From Venturia oleaginea (Eukaryota > Ascomycota > Dothideomycetes > Venturiales > Venturiaceae): DNA of 64,000 bases. Both the position numbers and the translations under genes were made by a program. The stretch is from NCBI GenBank assembly GCA_013176395.1, contig JABMLP010000002.1:1736001-1800000 (forward strand), written 5' to 3'. The notes beneath the pieces are model-generated. The model had not been told where the DNA came from. It did not search any database and saw only the letters and a program-made list of their open reading frames with translations. This document shows positions 43,488 to 54,392 of the stretch, in pieces (position 1 is the stretch's first letter; each line of letters starts with the position of its first letter).

Positions 43488-44640
43488 ACCATCGCGCATC
43501 CCTCAGCATCGAGGAGGTACCTCTAGAGTCGCCATCACGGCCACTGCAGAGCAAGCACACTAATACACGAGCAAGCTACACGAATGATGCGTCCACCAAA
43601 GACAACAGCAACCATCTAGTCACTATCTCCCGGCTAGTCCATCACCCCAAATGGCACTGCAACGCCCCGAGTCGACGAGTCACCGCTAGAACGGCAATAC
43701 CTTCAACACAACTCAAACACCAGACGCCCGGTGTACAACAATCGGCACCACACACCACTGCAACGACTAGACAACCTCTCCCAACGTCTTGGCAAACCGT
43801 CCTGCTACAAGCTGTTGCCCAGAGCCTTGAGCCTCTCCCCAAACTGTTGCCTCCCAGTTATGGCATTGGCAAGAGTAGGTGCGCGACACAGTAAGTAGTA
43901 AGGACGCAGAGAAGGAGCCTATTGGCGGCAAATCCCCTCCCTACAAGCCAGCAGACGTAGCCTTGAGCCTCTCCCCAGACTGTTGCGTCCCAGTTATGGC
44001 ATTGGCAAGAGTAGGAGCGCGATATAGCAAGTAGGGAGAGCGACTAGCAGCAGGTAGGCTCCGACTATAAGACGGCAGGTCTATAGCAAGATTGGTGCCA
44101 TACAATACGGCAGCCACCAGATAGCCTCGTCTACGGGCATACCCGGAATATCACACCCAAGCAGCGAAATCACGACTACGATAGTTACTATTGTCTCCAG
44201 CATCACACAACAAAGTACACTGCCGCATAGGAATCTGGTGCAAGGCAACAATCACAAGCGGAAACACATTTCTAGAACAGACAAGCCTTGAGGGATAAGC
44301 AAAAACAGACAGACGAAGCTGAGTACTGGAGGGAGAATGTAGGTAAAAGGTTAGCGAAACACGAGGTATTGCCTCTTGGGATCTATATAGCACGGATATA
44401 CTAGCAGAATAACCAGTATCGACAAGAGCCAGTGGGCATTTGGAAATACTGGTTTAGGGAAAAGAGGGAGGACGGATGGGACACCTGGTCTTGTTTTAGT
44501 GAACGAGGCGAAGTGGGGCGTGGTAGATTTTATGATTTATCACGTGTCGGCTGTCTGGTGAAGTCCTCCTGACCGGACACAGCTGCGTGATTTAGCGGCT
44601 GCAACCGAGTAAGAAACAATCAATCAATCAATCAATCAAC
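43488..44640 (+). repeat. Diverged repeat R' , 5'-truncated, unit 1
   Basis: It is similar to R from about 65 bp after the R start (ACCATCGCGCATCCCTCAGC) to the end, GCTGCAACCGAGTAAGAAAC, followed by a run of AATC repeats to 44640. An internal segment of about 110 bp is duplicated with an offset of 136 bp (about 43790-43899 and 43926-44035). Substitutions are spread throughout, so this insertion is much older than the array. Confidence 0.8.
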
Positions 44641-45290
44641 TTTCCTTCTACTCCTCTATGTCATGCGAACTTGACCGCCACAGGCAGAACAATCCTTTCT
44701 ATCATCACCATGGTCAAAGATACTCCTGGCTTGACGTTGCCGCATTCGACAGCCATACCGGATGCCTATCCTGATCAAGACTCAAGCTATGCTGATTCGG
44801 GTTTACATGGCTTTCATTATGCAACACAGCATCGAGCTCTCCCATCTTGTCCATTCGAAATTCTGGGTTATGTGAGAGTACTCAGTTTTGTCTGTCTACA
44901 GCGAGCGAACTTTGAGTATACTCAAAGATCCCCAATACCAGCCACTTTTTACTCATACTGATAGATGGAGTTCCAGTTAATGAGTATTTGGTTGTTGAGT
45001 ATCAAAGACATTTAGTCTCTATAACAGCCGCTCTTACACATGTTTATCGCCTTCATAGGCTGGCCAGTCCGTTGCCAATTCTGCACTAACCTCAATTAAG
45101 CATGACATGGCTTTGCACTGGAACGCAATAGCTCACACACATTTGAGACAATCACTTTGTAGAACCAGGCTTCATAATGGTGGATCTCAGAAAAGCATAA
45201 GTTCTGATAAATCCTAGGTTTGCCATGGTCGTTCCATTCTCGAAGCATCAAAACCCCATTGGTCAGGCTTCAGACCTCTAACCTTTCACA
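44641..45290. other. Spacer; possible gene fragment
   Basis: An ATG at 44710 (MVKDTPGLTLPHSTAIPDA...) opens a frame to 44961 that has a protein-like start but ends in unrelated residues. I do not recognise it. The rest is the promoter region of the next gene. Confidence 0.3.
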
Positions 45291-46059
45291 ATGTTTATTG
45301 TCTACTTCTTGCTTCCCCTAATCGCTAGAGCTGCCACATCGAGCACGTGTAGGAGCATACCACAATGTGCTAATATCCCGAACAGTGCCCAGACTGAATG
45401 CCTGATTGGCGTAAGCATCTACATCCCGCAGACACAACTGTACTGACAATATGAAGTTCGACCAGCAACCCGCGTCAGTCATCATTGCTCCTTTCGGCAC
45501 CGTACCTGGTTACGTTTTCGAGGCTTTTGTCATCGTCAACTACTTCAACGTCACTGTGCCAATCACTCAATTTCTCCCCATCCTTAAAACTCAAACCTTC
45601 AGGCTTCCAAAGCTCGGAGCTCCACCTCACTCGAACCCTGTCTTCATTGGATATGGAAGTGTCAACGCAATTCAAGCTCTCCCTCCAGTTCTTCCTTTGA
45701 TTGAAGGCCACGCGATCATAATATCAGATTCTGCCGTCTTCAAATGTTTCGACCTGCAAAGTTTCTATTGGGCCTGTATTCTGCCAATCCCAGTGTCTAT
45801 TGGATTTCTGCCACCAACCTCCTGCGACATCTTTCTCACACCATACAGCATGGAAGACGGCAAGCGGGATTCTGTAAAAATCACTTTTACAGCTACAAAC
45901 CTAGTAGGCCAAGATTTGAGCTTCCTGGATCTGAGCGAGCGCTCGGAATTTAAGTGCTTGACGAAAATCGAGTTCAGCAACCCTGTGCCGCAACCTGTTC
46001 CTGGACTCGTGCAGGTTCCAGTATTCGACGACTTCGACGTGATCGAACATCCAAAATAG
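45291..46059 (+). CDS. Predicted secreted protein of unknown function, 240 aa, unit 1
   Basis: Exon 1 is 45291-45410 and exon 2 is 45457-46059, with a 46-nt intron GTAAGC...TACTGACAATATGAAG that carries a stop in the unspliced frame. Splicing joins the two exons in phase. The N-terminus MFIVYFLLPLIARA is a probable signal peptide, followed by TSSTCRSIPQCANIPNSAQ. The mature part has seven cysteines, a possible N-glycosylation site (NVT) and a hydrophobic beta-rich pattern (ASVIIAPFGTVPGYVFEAF). The C-terminus is proline-rich (NPVPQPVPGLVQVPVF). No known domain is recognised. Secretion and its place in the same amplified unit as the small cysteine-rich protein make it a second effector-like candidate, but this is only inference. 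The acceptor AAG is less usual than CAG. Confidence 0.6.
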
Positions 46060-46922
46060 GCCTGGAGAGGATTGCGACACATGAAACAAAGCGCATTTCG
46101 TAAGTGGTTGAATTTCTGTCGACAGCGCCGCCTATGCTAATTCATGTAGCTGGCGGATGGACTGCAATTTCTGGTAGTGCTGCTTCCAAAGGCTGCGGGT
46201 ACATATATATGTGCCTTCTCCCTTTTCTTCCTCCGTTCTTTTTTCCTATCCTCCTGTACTACGGTTACCGGCCTATTAGTCGTTAGCGCTGGCGGTGAAA
46301 AGCCCTATGTAGATCGGAGTTCTGGTAAGTGCGCGTGCTGGAACAAGCATTGCACGAAAACAGCGGCGAGTAGACTCGAGTACGGATATATCGAGGATGG
46401 AAGCATTGGCCAGAGACTAACAACTAATAGCCATGTAACCCTAGTAATTTCAATTAGGACGTGTGATTGTTTAAAAGCATGTATAAATATCTCACAAACA
46501 CATGACATCGTTGCTGGTCTATGGCATCTACAAACAAATCTAAGTCCAGTTAATTGCCGAATACGTACATGTATTGAAATTCCTTGCAGCTATATATACG
46601 AAATTGCTAGGATATACATGTCACGGGCTAGACCCTTGAGCCTTTATCTAGGCTTTGCCTATCTCTCTAGGGCAAGATTGTGAATGGCTTGGCATCTCCT
46701 TCAAGAGGAGTTTGCAATCGTGTATCTATCTTTTTCTCTTTAGCTAGATTGTATTGCACATTTGGGTGGTGTTACCTGGTATCCAGGCATGATCTTAACC
46801 CGTCACAACAGATCACCTCAAGGCTGAAGTGTGATAGGCGTGGTCGATATGTTTTCAATTGACTATCCTGATTGACGAGTATTACAAACTTGAGGAAAAG
46901 AGAGAAAGACTAGAATACATGC

Positions 46923-47079
46923 TTTTATAATCAGTGGTGGTGAAGTTGTGGAATCTTCCAGAAGTTTCCAAAGGTTGAGAGCATAGCCAAGAACCTTTCA
47001 TATGATTTTATAATCAGTGGTGGTAGGGCTGTGGAATCTTCCAGAAGTTTCCAAAGGTTGAGGGCATAGCCGAGAACCT
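46923..47079. repeat. 83-bp tandem direct repeat, two copies, unit 1
   Basis: TTTTATAATCAGTGGTGGT starts at 46923 and again at 47006. Both copies continue through GTGGAATCTTCCAGAAGTTTCC and AAAGGTTGAG with few differences and end in the GCATAGCC.AGAACCT block. Confidence 0.85.
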
Positions 47080-47258
47080 CAATCTAGGCCATAGCCTGTG
47101 ACATGAAGAGCAGGAAGGCAGGAATCGCAAAGAATATTTGGATAACAAGAAGTTATTGCTAGGACTGATAATGGAGGGGAATCCTTCGAGCACACAGGAT
47201 GAGACTGGTGCGACGGGGTCAGTAATAAGGGAGAATAGTACGTGCAGGAGTCACGTGA

Positions 47259-47346
47259 TATTCCCACAGTTCCCACAGGTCTTGGCAGTTGCCCACAGAT
47301 CTGACAGGTGTGGAAGGTGTGGGAAGAGCCAAGAGGTGTGGGAATA
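47259..47346. repeat. Long imperfect dyad (TATTCCCACA / TGTGGGAATA), unit 1
   Basis: TATTCCCACA at 47259-47268 pairs with TGTGGGAATA at 47337-47346. Inside, TCCCACAGGTCTTGGC (47271-47286) pairs with GCCAAGAGGTGTGGGA (47328-47343). TGTGGGAA-type motifs occur several times in the loop. It could be an end remnant of a transposon or a protein-binding cluster. Confidence 0.6.
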
Positions 47347-47493
47347 CACCTTGGCACCCAGAACACAAGTCATATGCACACGAAGCAAGCCCACTCCCAA
47401 CCTTCATACTAACCGACAAGCGTTCAGGACTGATCTGAGGATCAAATCGGTCAGACGACGATTGAATTGGGAAATACATCGGACGGCTAGGAT

Positions 47494-48021
47494 CTAGTGA
47501 GCCTCCAAAGAACCTGAGCAAGGGAAGGTACTTAAGGTAAGTACTTCCAGACTGATATTGCCCTTACCCCAAAGCCGCGGACCAGAACAAGAGAACACAG
47601 ATGTCAAGAAGGTCTTGAAATAATCAACTGTGTTGAGAAATGAGTTCCCCGTAATAATAAGCGTACGCTTTACCAAGTTGTTAACCCAGTTCTTGCCAAC
47701 AGACTTCCCACCCCGCTCTCTTAGTAGTTTATTAGCCATATCTTGTACGTAGGCCTTCGACGGCGGTAGGCCGCGTAAGCTTTCGTTAAGAATACGCTTT
47801 ATAACCACTTCCTCTTCTAGCTTTGTCAATCGCTTCGAGTTCGGCTCGCATTCGCGTCGAGGGCGCTGTCCGGCGCGTCGGCGTTGTACTGTTGTTCGAG
47901 GTACGCTGTATATTACTGCAGCGCGTCTTTCGCTTTGGATTTGCTTTGAATTGCTATCTGAAATAGCAAGGAATATATCTCCTTCTTTATAGATCTTCTG
48001 CTTTTCGTGTTGTTGAAGCAT
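47494..48021 (-). pseudogene. Truncated pogo transposase, N-terminal part, unit 1
   Basis: From 48021 leftward it reads MLQQHEKQKIYKEGDIFLAI, a helix-turn-helix (SERRAAVIYSVPRTTVQRR) and a CENP-B-type domain (RGGKSVGKNWVNNLVKR). The DDE catalytic domain is missing; after about residue 125 the frame runs into unrelated sequence. It is a third lineage, distinct from E1 and E2 (about the same domain order but low similarity). Confidence 0.8.
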
Positions 48022-48102
48022 TACGCGACGTTGTTACGAAGGGGGTTTACGTTTGTGAGGTGGCCCACTCGCGTGGGTGGCCCACTCGCTTGTGAAGTAC
48101 GT
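47494..48102 (-). mobile_element. pogo-type element E3, left end missing, unit 1
   Basis: The right end, GAAGTACGT before TA (48103-48104), matches the ends of E1 and E2. It carries the subterminal motif GGTGGCCCACTCGC twice in tandem on the transposase-promoter side. No matching inverted end was found to the left, so the element is truncated near 47494. Confidence 0.75.
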
Positions 48103-48104
48103 TA

Positions 48105-48500
48105 CCTGGTATTTATAATACATTATATGAATTAAATTAAAGAGTTACCACTCCGTAACTATCTGATTCCAAGCCTCCTTAACTAATTGTTACGGATACT
48201 GTCACGTGGACATGTATTCGTGTAAGAGTTCAACCCTCAAAGGTGTTTCGCAAGTGAGAGAAGACTGCTTGTATTTCGAAGTATCTAAGATCAAAGAAGG
48301 AAGCGTAGGTACAGGAAGAACAACTTGTATATATAATCTTCCAAGTAGGAAAAGGACATGCTGTCCTGAGAAGAGAATAGAAAGGAGTAGAAGCGCATGT
48401 GAAACGGTCCCTGAATAATCCCTGCTAGGCGCACGTGAGAACTATCAGGAACCTACCAGGAATTGCTAAGAATCCACCTAGGATAAAATGAAAAAACAGC
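48105..48500. other. End of unit 1 before the R copy of unit 2
   Basis: Noncoding; no gene seen. The sequence AAAAAACAGC immediately precedes R2 and R3 but not R1, which marks the unit junction. Confidence 0.5.
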
Positions 48501-49656
48501 ACACACAGCGAGAACTCAATTTTTGGAATTTACAGAAGTATCATCTAAAGATCATCAAAACACACCTGCCAGTGGCCGCTCCGGCCTCTAGACGCCATCG
48601 CGCGTCCCTCAGCGTCGATGAGGTGTCTCTAGAGTCGCCGTCGCGGCCACGGCAGAGCAAGCACACGAATACCACGAGCAAGCTACACGAACGATGAGTC
48701 CACCAAAGATAACAGCAACCATCTAGTCACCATCTAGCGACACGGGGTACGACGACGGAGCTCAAATACCCCACAGCATCACAGTTACTTTTCAAACCCA
48801 TAGTCGCCGATGCGCTTCCCGACCAGTCCATCACCCCAGATAACACTGCGACGTCCCGAATCGACGAGCCACCGATAGAAAGGCATCACCTTCTACGCAA
48901 CTCGAACACCAGACGCCCGGCATACAACGATCGACACCACACAATACTGCAATATTAGCGGCAAATCCCCTCCTTGTAAGCTGGCAGACGTAGCCTTGAG
49001 CCTCTCCCCAGACTGTTACGTCCCAGTTATGGCATTGGCAAGAGTAGGCGCGCGATACAGCAAGTAGGGAGAACGATTAGCAGCAGATAGGCTCCGACTA
49101 TAAGACGGCAGGTCTATAGCACGATCGGCGCCATACAATACGGCAGCCACCAGATAGCCTCGTCTACTGGCATACCCGGAGTATCACACCCAAGCAGCGA
49201 AATCACGACTATGATGGTTACTATTGTCTCCAGCATCGCACAACCAAATACACTGCCGCATAGGAATCTGGTGTAAGGCAACTTTCACAAGCAGAAACAT
49301 ACTTAGGGAATCCATTAGCCTTGAGGGACAAGGCGAAACAGATAGACAAGCTGAGCATTAGAGGGAGACTGTAGGTAGAAGAAGGACAGCGAAACACGAG
49401 GCATTGCCTCTTGGAATCTACATAGCACAGATATACTAGCAGAATGACCAGTATCTACAAGAGCCAGCGGGCATTTGGAGATACTGGTTAAGGGAAAAGA
49501 GGGAGGACCGAGGGGCAGCTGGTCTTGTTTCAGTGAACGGGGCGAAGTGGGGCGCGGTGGATTATATAATCTATCACGTGTCGGCTGTCTGATGAAGTCC
49601 TCCTAACCGGACATAGCTGCGTGATTAAGCGGCTGCAACCGAGTAGGATAAAATCA
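48501..49656 (+). repeat. Repeat R, copy 2
   Basis: It equals R1 except for T at 48522 in place of C at 34229. It is the junction of units 1 and 2 and so the presumed site of the unequal exchange. Confidence 0.85.
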
Positions 49657-50145
49657 CGGTGCTTTCTTCCATTCTTACAGTCACTGTGGCTGTAAGAAAA
49701 AGAAATATGCCAGCAGCGATTTGGCTGAAGATATGAGATCGGTCAAATTTCCTTCCGTTGATGAATTAGTATGACAATATGGAGTACCTCCAAAGCTGGT
49801 AGAAGAAAACAGGATCTTGACATCCATTCGTTTCAAAGACTAAATTCCGGTTCGTCTTGTCAGAACGTCGTAAATGTCAGTCCTTATCTGTGACGGCTTG
49901 CTAGGCTACTGGAACAATCACAGTGTTCGAGCACCTAACAAGGCGCCACAGTACACGAGCCACAGCAAGACCTATAAGTAGGCCTTGCCCCCAGCCCCCA
50001 TTTACATAGCTACCTGTAGTTCGCTATCACATTTAGTCCATACCTGATTGCTGCTCACGCCTTTCATTAGTTACTACTAGCCGTGACATTATCCTCTTGA
50101 ATCATTGATAATCTTCACTTGCATCCCTCCATTAGCTAACCCTTT

Positions 50146-50934
50146 TCAATCCCTGTTTCCTTCAATATCACCAATACCAGCACAACAGAACGAGACAGCT
50201 GCCTCCACAATCCCCTTCCAAACCTCAAAGTCTTCCTCGTTGCGAGGCGCGTACACCAGGGTATAATTCCACGGCAGCATCTTTCCACCACTCAGTCTAT
50301 GTCTTTGTCCCCATTCCTTCTCAATAACCGAATTTGAGTCTTCCAGAGACAAGACGAGATGAGTGCTTCCATCAGGAGGATGAACATGGATGATTTCTCC
50401 TTGCGTGCGTGCCAAAAAGGTTGGGATAGAGACAGAGAGAATGAGTTGCACGGCGGGCACCGGACCTTCGAGGCGTGATAACTCGCGTTGGAGGATTTTG
50501 GCGTTGGCAAGGACGATAGCGTCGAGATGGGCGTTCATGCGCTGTTTCATCTCTGGAGTTGCTTGATCGGAGACTTGTCGTTGTGGTGCGACGAAACCTG
50601 GGATTTCTGGCCGGCTGCCTCCTCGAGCCTGTAGTGGTGTCTTGAGGAAAGGTGTTGTGGCGTGAGGACCATAGTCCTGTTTGATTAATTTGGTGTCGTA
50701 GGGAGCTGGGATTCTTGTATCCTTTCGAGCGAACTTTGACAACTGAAGTTGTCTTTTCCAGCCCCGAAAGTTGCCTGGGAGTCCATGGTCACCTAGGGAG
50801 CAGTAGTAGCGATAGTCGAGGTAGGCTATCAGAAAGGCTGTTGCTCCTGCTAGTGCTGCCGCTGAAGCCAAGAAATTGGTGGTTGTGAGATTGTATGTCA
50901 TTGCGTGAGGATCGAGGTTTGGGTGTGACATCAT
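50146..50934 (-). CDS. Luciferase-like domain (DUF5519) membrane protein, array unit 2
   Basis: This 262-residue protein is identical to the product at 35853-36641: one N-terminal membrane helix, then the DUF5519 signature GEIIHVHPPDGSTHLVLS and GQRHRLSG. Function unknown. The promoter side to the right is also identical, so both copies are expected to be expressed alike. Confidence 0.72.
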   Translation of the reverse strand: MMSHPNLDPHAMTYNLTTTNFLASAAALAGATAFLIAYLDYRYYCSLGDHGLPGNFRGWKRQLQLSKFARKDTRIPAPYDTKLIKQDYGPHATTPFLKTPLQARGGSRPEIPGFVAPQRQVSDQATPEMKQRMNAHLDAIVLANAKILQRELSRLEGPVPAVQLILSVSIPTFLARTQGEIIHVHPPDGSTHLVLSLEDSNSVIEKEWGQRHRLSGGKMLPWNYTLVYAPRNEEDFEVWKGIVEAAVSFCCAGIGDIEGNRD

Positions 50935-51382
50935 GATGGGGAATGCTTTGAAGTAGCTCTTTCTTTCGATGTAGGCAAATAGCTTGATAGGAGGTGAATT
51001 AGAATGTTAATGTCCGATAATTCGGACCTAGGTGAACGACGTTCCATTGTTATATACACGACCAGTTGGTGGCACTTCACGCAAAATACAGACACTGATC
51101 TCGGAATCGGGGTCCGTGGAGTTCAGAACCTCTTTCGTCCGTTAGGCAACAATGTCAATGAATCTTTAGTTGATGTATGTCTTTTACGGGTGAGAAGCTG
51201 CTCGGAGTAAGTGCAGATCTCGGATAAGGGCTCGGAGATTAAACGGACGCCGATGGTGATCTCTTCACGCGACGACCTGGACCTCTTTCTTCACCAACAT
51301 CCACCTCGAGTCATGTCTCTGAGGCAAGAGGGTGATACACTATGCGCATATCAAAACAGCGTTTGGCCAACTAATATATATA

Positions 51383-52451
51383 ACGTATTCCACCACCGAG
51401 CCGGCCACTTTTCCTTGGCACGACCAACTCATTACGCCTCTTCAATTTTATCGCTTTCAACAATAGATTCCAAGTCTGTCGTGCTGCTATCTGATTCAGA
51501 AGATATCTCAATATCCTTTCTTCACGTTCGCGCATTGTGCCCAGTCGCGCCGCAGTTCCCACAGCGCCGTAAAGCTGGCCGGATTGTTTCTTGATCACCA
51601 CTACCACGAGCCTTCTTTGATTTCTGAGGCGCTACAGACGCCTCAGCAGCTACCTGCGCTGCTGCAGTCCCGTACTCTACAGTACCACCTTGCTGGATCC
51701 ACTTCCTTTTGCGCCATTTTCGCTTCGTCATTACTGCCAATTGCTCTTCAAGCTCGTGGTTTCGTGCAATAAGTAGAGCGTTCTGGTGCAGCATCAATTC
51801 AGCGCCCTTGACAAACTGAGAGAAGCCAGTCTGCGCAGTAACTGGTGATCGAGTGAAAGATTCGCGTACAAGCTTTGATTGAGATCCAAATTCATGAGTA
51901 TTGCTTGAAGTCTTCGACTGCCACGGCGTCTCCTGCGATAGGGGTGCTGGTGGGGTACGTAGCCGTACTTCAAGGCGATCCAATACCACCTCCGCGTTAA
52001 TAGGGACTAGCCCTACCATCTCAAAAGCCTTTCGACAGTTCTCTTCTGTAAACACGTCGAAAAACGCGTCTTTGAAGGCCGAGAGGAAGCCTTCTTTGTT
52101 GATATGGTAGACGCGTCGGCGTGCCAAGTCTCGAACTCGTTGAGAGTACTTGCACTTCAATGGCGAGAAGCAGACCACATCAAGCGGCTGGAGGATATGC
52201 GATGAATGAGGTGATCAGAGGGTCTTTGGTGTTTGATGTTGAAGGCTGCAGCAGCGCGCCGTAGGCTTTGAAATTGGCCAGAGGTATAGGCCTGAAGAGC
52301 GAGATCAATTCTGCCTTCTTCTTGAACGGCTATCGCGTTGCGTTGTTGAGACATTGCGTGTTGAAGAGGATAAGGGCTGTGCCAAGGAAAAGTGGCCGGC
52401 TCGGTGGTGTGGCCGGCTCGGTGGTGTGGCCGGCTCGGTGGTGGAATACGT
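51383..52451 (-). mobile_element. pogo/Fot-type element E2, unit 2
   Basis: Same 1,069-bp internally deleted element as at 37090-38158, with one motif copy at the left end and three at the right. It was carried along by the tandem duplication and did not insert a second time, since its TA flanks and neighbours are the same. Confidence 0.85.
51522..52354 (-). pseudogene. pogo transposase remnant, unit 2
   Basis: Identical to 37229-38061: psq helix, internal deletion, third catalytic aspartate, CCHC knuckle, terminal TGA. Confidence 0.85.
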
Positions 52452-53270
52452 TACCAAAAACAACAATGGAATATACGAGAAAAATAAAGTCCTTGGGACC
52501 CCTATTAATTGGTTAGCGTCCCAACATTTAATGACCTTGCGACGTTATATAGTATAGGTGATTCAAAACTTACTCACTGTATCGGGCATTACTGCATACA
52601 ATAATTGAAAATGGGTCTTGCCCTAGTTCGTCGCGCCCAAGCCTCGTATGTTACCGTCTCTGGGGATACCGAACACCAAAAGCTGATTTACACCAGGGCC
52701 TTGATTGGTGAGAACTCGAATCGTAGAAATGATTAAATCACGTCAACTCTATCCTCCCCATGTACCCGGTAAGCATCCCAGCTCTGCTTATTGCATTGCC
52801 TCGAACACGGTTGAACCACTCGATTGCATGTTGAAAATGTCTCGTCCGCTCAAATACCACAATATCAGCTCGCACATCGCACAAGCAACCGAATTCTATG
52901 GACTCAAGATGTTCGACATGACCGGAAAGCATAGTCAGATGCCCAAAAGCGATAACAACAAAGAAACCTTGTCCCAATAATCGCGGCAACCTTCCCCGCC
53001 AGGAACCACTCCTAGCAAGTGAATACCCACCACGTCCTATCAACCGGAAGGCGCGGGGACAATTACTAGTATACGGTTACTATTCATAGTATCCAGGCTA
53101 AATCCCAAACGCACTACGGTCGAATCGGCCTGTTCATTACATATTAATAGCAAATGTGCGGAGGTGTATCACGAATTCACGGTTCATAAGAATCTCGGTC
53201 CCAAGCCAAATTCTCGCCCTCTACCATATCACTAACAATCAATTTAACAACTTCATCCCACAAATCGAGA

Positions 53271-53628
53271 ATGCACTTTCAAACACTCCTCCCAGTGATC
53301 TTGTTCGCACAATCCAGTTTCGCATACTGGTGCTGTTTCGAATTGTACATTCCCTAAATCCAAGAGAATATGGAATAGATACTAACTATACCACAGCAGG
53401 ACCCAAGGCGGACAGTTCAAAGCCGTGACCTACATGCAAAGCGGCAGTGATGTTCAGTCATGGCAACCATCGCAAAGCTTCGACTGCTGGGTCAGAGTCT
53501 ACAAGGGTGGCCCCAGCTGTGGCAGTTGGAAATGGGATACCACGGCTGGGTGTAATGTTTTTAACCCTATTGCAAAAGTTGGTACTTCAGACAACAGCGC
53601 TTGTAAAAGTAAGGGTCGGCCCCCATAA
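53271..53628 (+). CDS. Small secreted cysteine-rich protein, candidate effector, unit 2
   Basis: Exons 53271-53344 and 53397-53628, with the same TACTAAC intron as unit 1. The 101-residue product is identical: signal peptide to residue 18, then six cysteines at 21, 22, 55, 66, 77 and 94. Two identical intact copies in the window, and probably more in the array, argue for a dosage effect and against decay. Function unknown. Confidence 0.75.
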
Positions 53629-54392
53629 ATCAGCTCGGAATTGTATGGAAGGTCTGAAGGCTGCACCGGTACTGGTGGAGATATGGCGTTGGACTAAACG
53701 TTCCTCCCTCTCAACGCTCTTACCTGGAATATTTTTTCGAGAATCAGAATCTTCACTCCATCGTTTCATATTCTAGAGCTTAATTCGAGAGTCCTCCTTT
53801 GAAATCTAGGTAACGTGATGAAATATCCACTTTTCACTGTGTAAGACCCAGCGCCTCGATTAGGGCCTACCCAATTCCTCCAATTCATGTGGTATGGGAG
53901 AGGGGCACCTCGTCTTTTTCAGATCAGCGTCTGGGAATCGGGATCGAGGGCTGGGTAGGCCTTGTCCGGGTACATGCCTTTCTCTATCCGCTCTCCGAGC
54001 AACGGACCGCGTTCGCCTTGCAGAGAGTGACTATGGTATAGTTCCAGTGATTCGGGATGCGGTGCCCTGCGGACATTGTGGAATTCGCTGGTTGTTACCA
54101 TAGTGGAAATTCGATTTTTGGCTTTGACATGAATTGAAGCTTCGTTTGCTGTTTCCTGCTTGGTACTCTTTGTATTTCCCGCTCCCTGTATGGGCTGTTG
54201 GATTGTTTCGATTGCCTGCTGTCATTAATCGAAGTTGATCATTGGGTGACGCAACTGTCTGTGAGCTTCGACTTCGGAACCCTCTCACCCGCGGACACTT
54301 GCCCTGATATTTCTAAGCGAGTTCAACAGCTTCCTGTAAACAATCCTCGTAACTTTACTACAAAGCTCAATTACCATTCCACCAACATTACT

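Larger units (their letters stand above)
46060..47493. other. Noncoding region with an 83-bp direct repeat and a long dyad
   Basis: No gene is recognised; the frame at 46177-46683 has no motif and crosses AT-rich sequence. Two structured patches lie at 46923-47079 and 47259-47346 and are listed separately. Confidence 0.35.
34208..48500 (+). repeat. Tandem array, unit 1 (14,293 bp)
   Basis: This is the first full unit. Its left border is the start of repeat R at 34208, where similarity to units 2 and 3 begins; the bases before it are unique. Every feature in unit 1 recurs 14,293 bp to the right with no indel. I found two substitutions: C at 34229 against T at 48522 and 62815, and T at 35720 against C at 50013. 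Contents in order: R, DUF5519 protein, deleted pogo E2, small secreted protein, glyoxylate reductase, GPN1, diverged R', second secreted protein, truncated pogo E3. Confidence 0.95.

Noticed and set aside
46177..46683. Forward frame of 168 codons in unit 1 (and the same in unit 2)
   Set aside because: The frame crosses AT-rich noncoding sequence, has no domain and no conserved pattern; identity between units only reflects the duplication.
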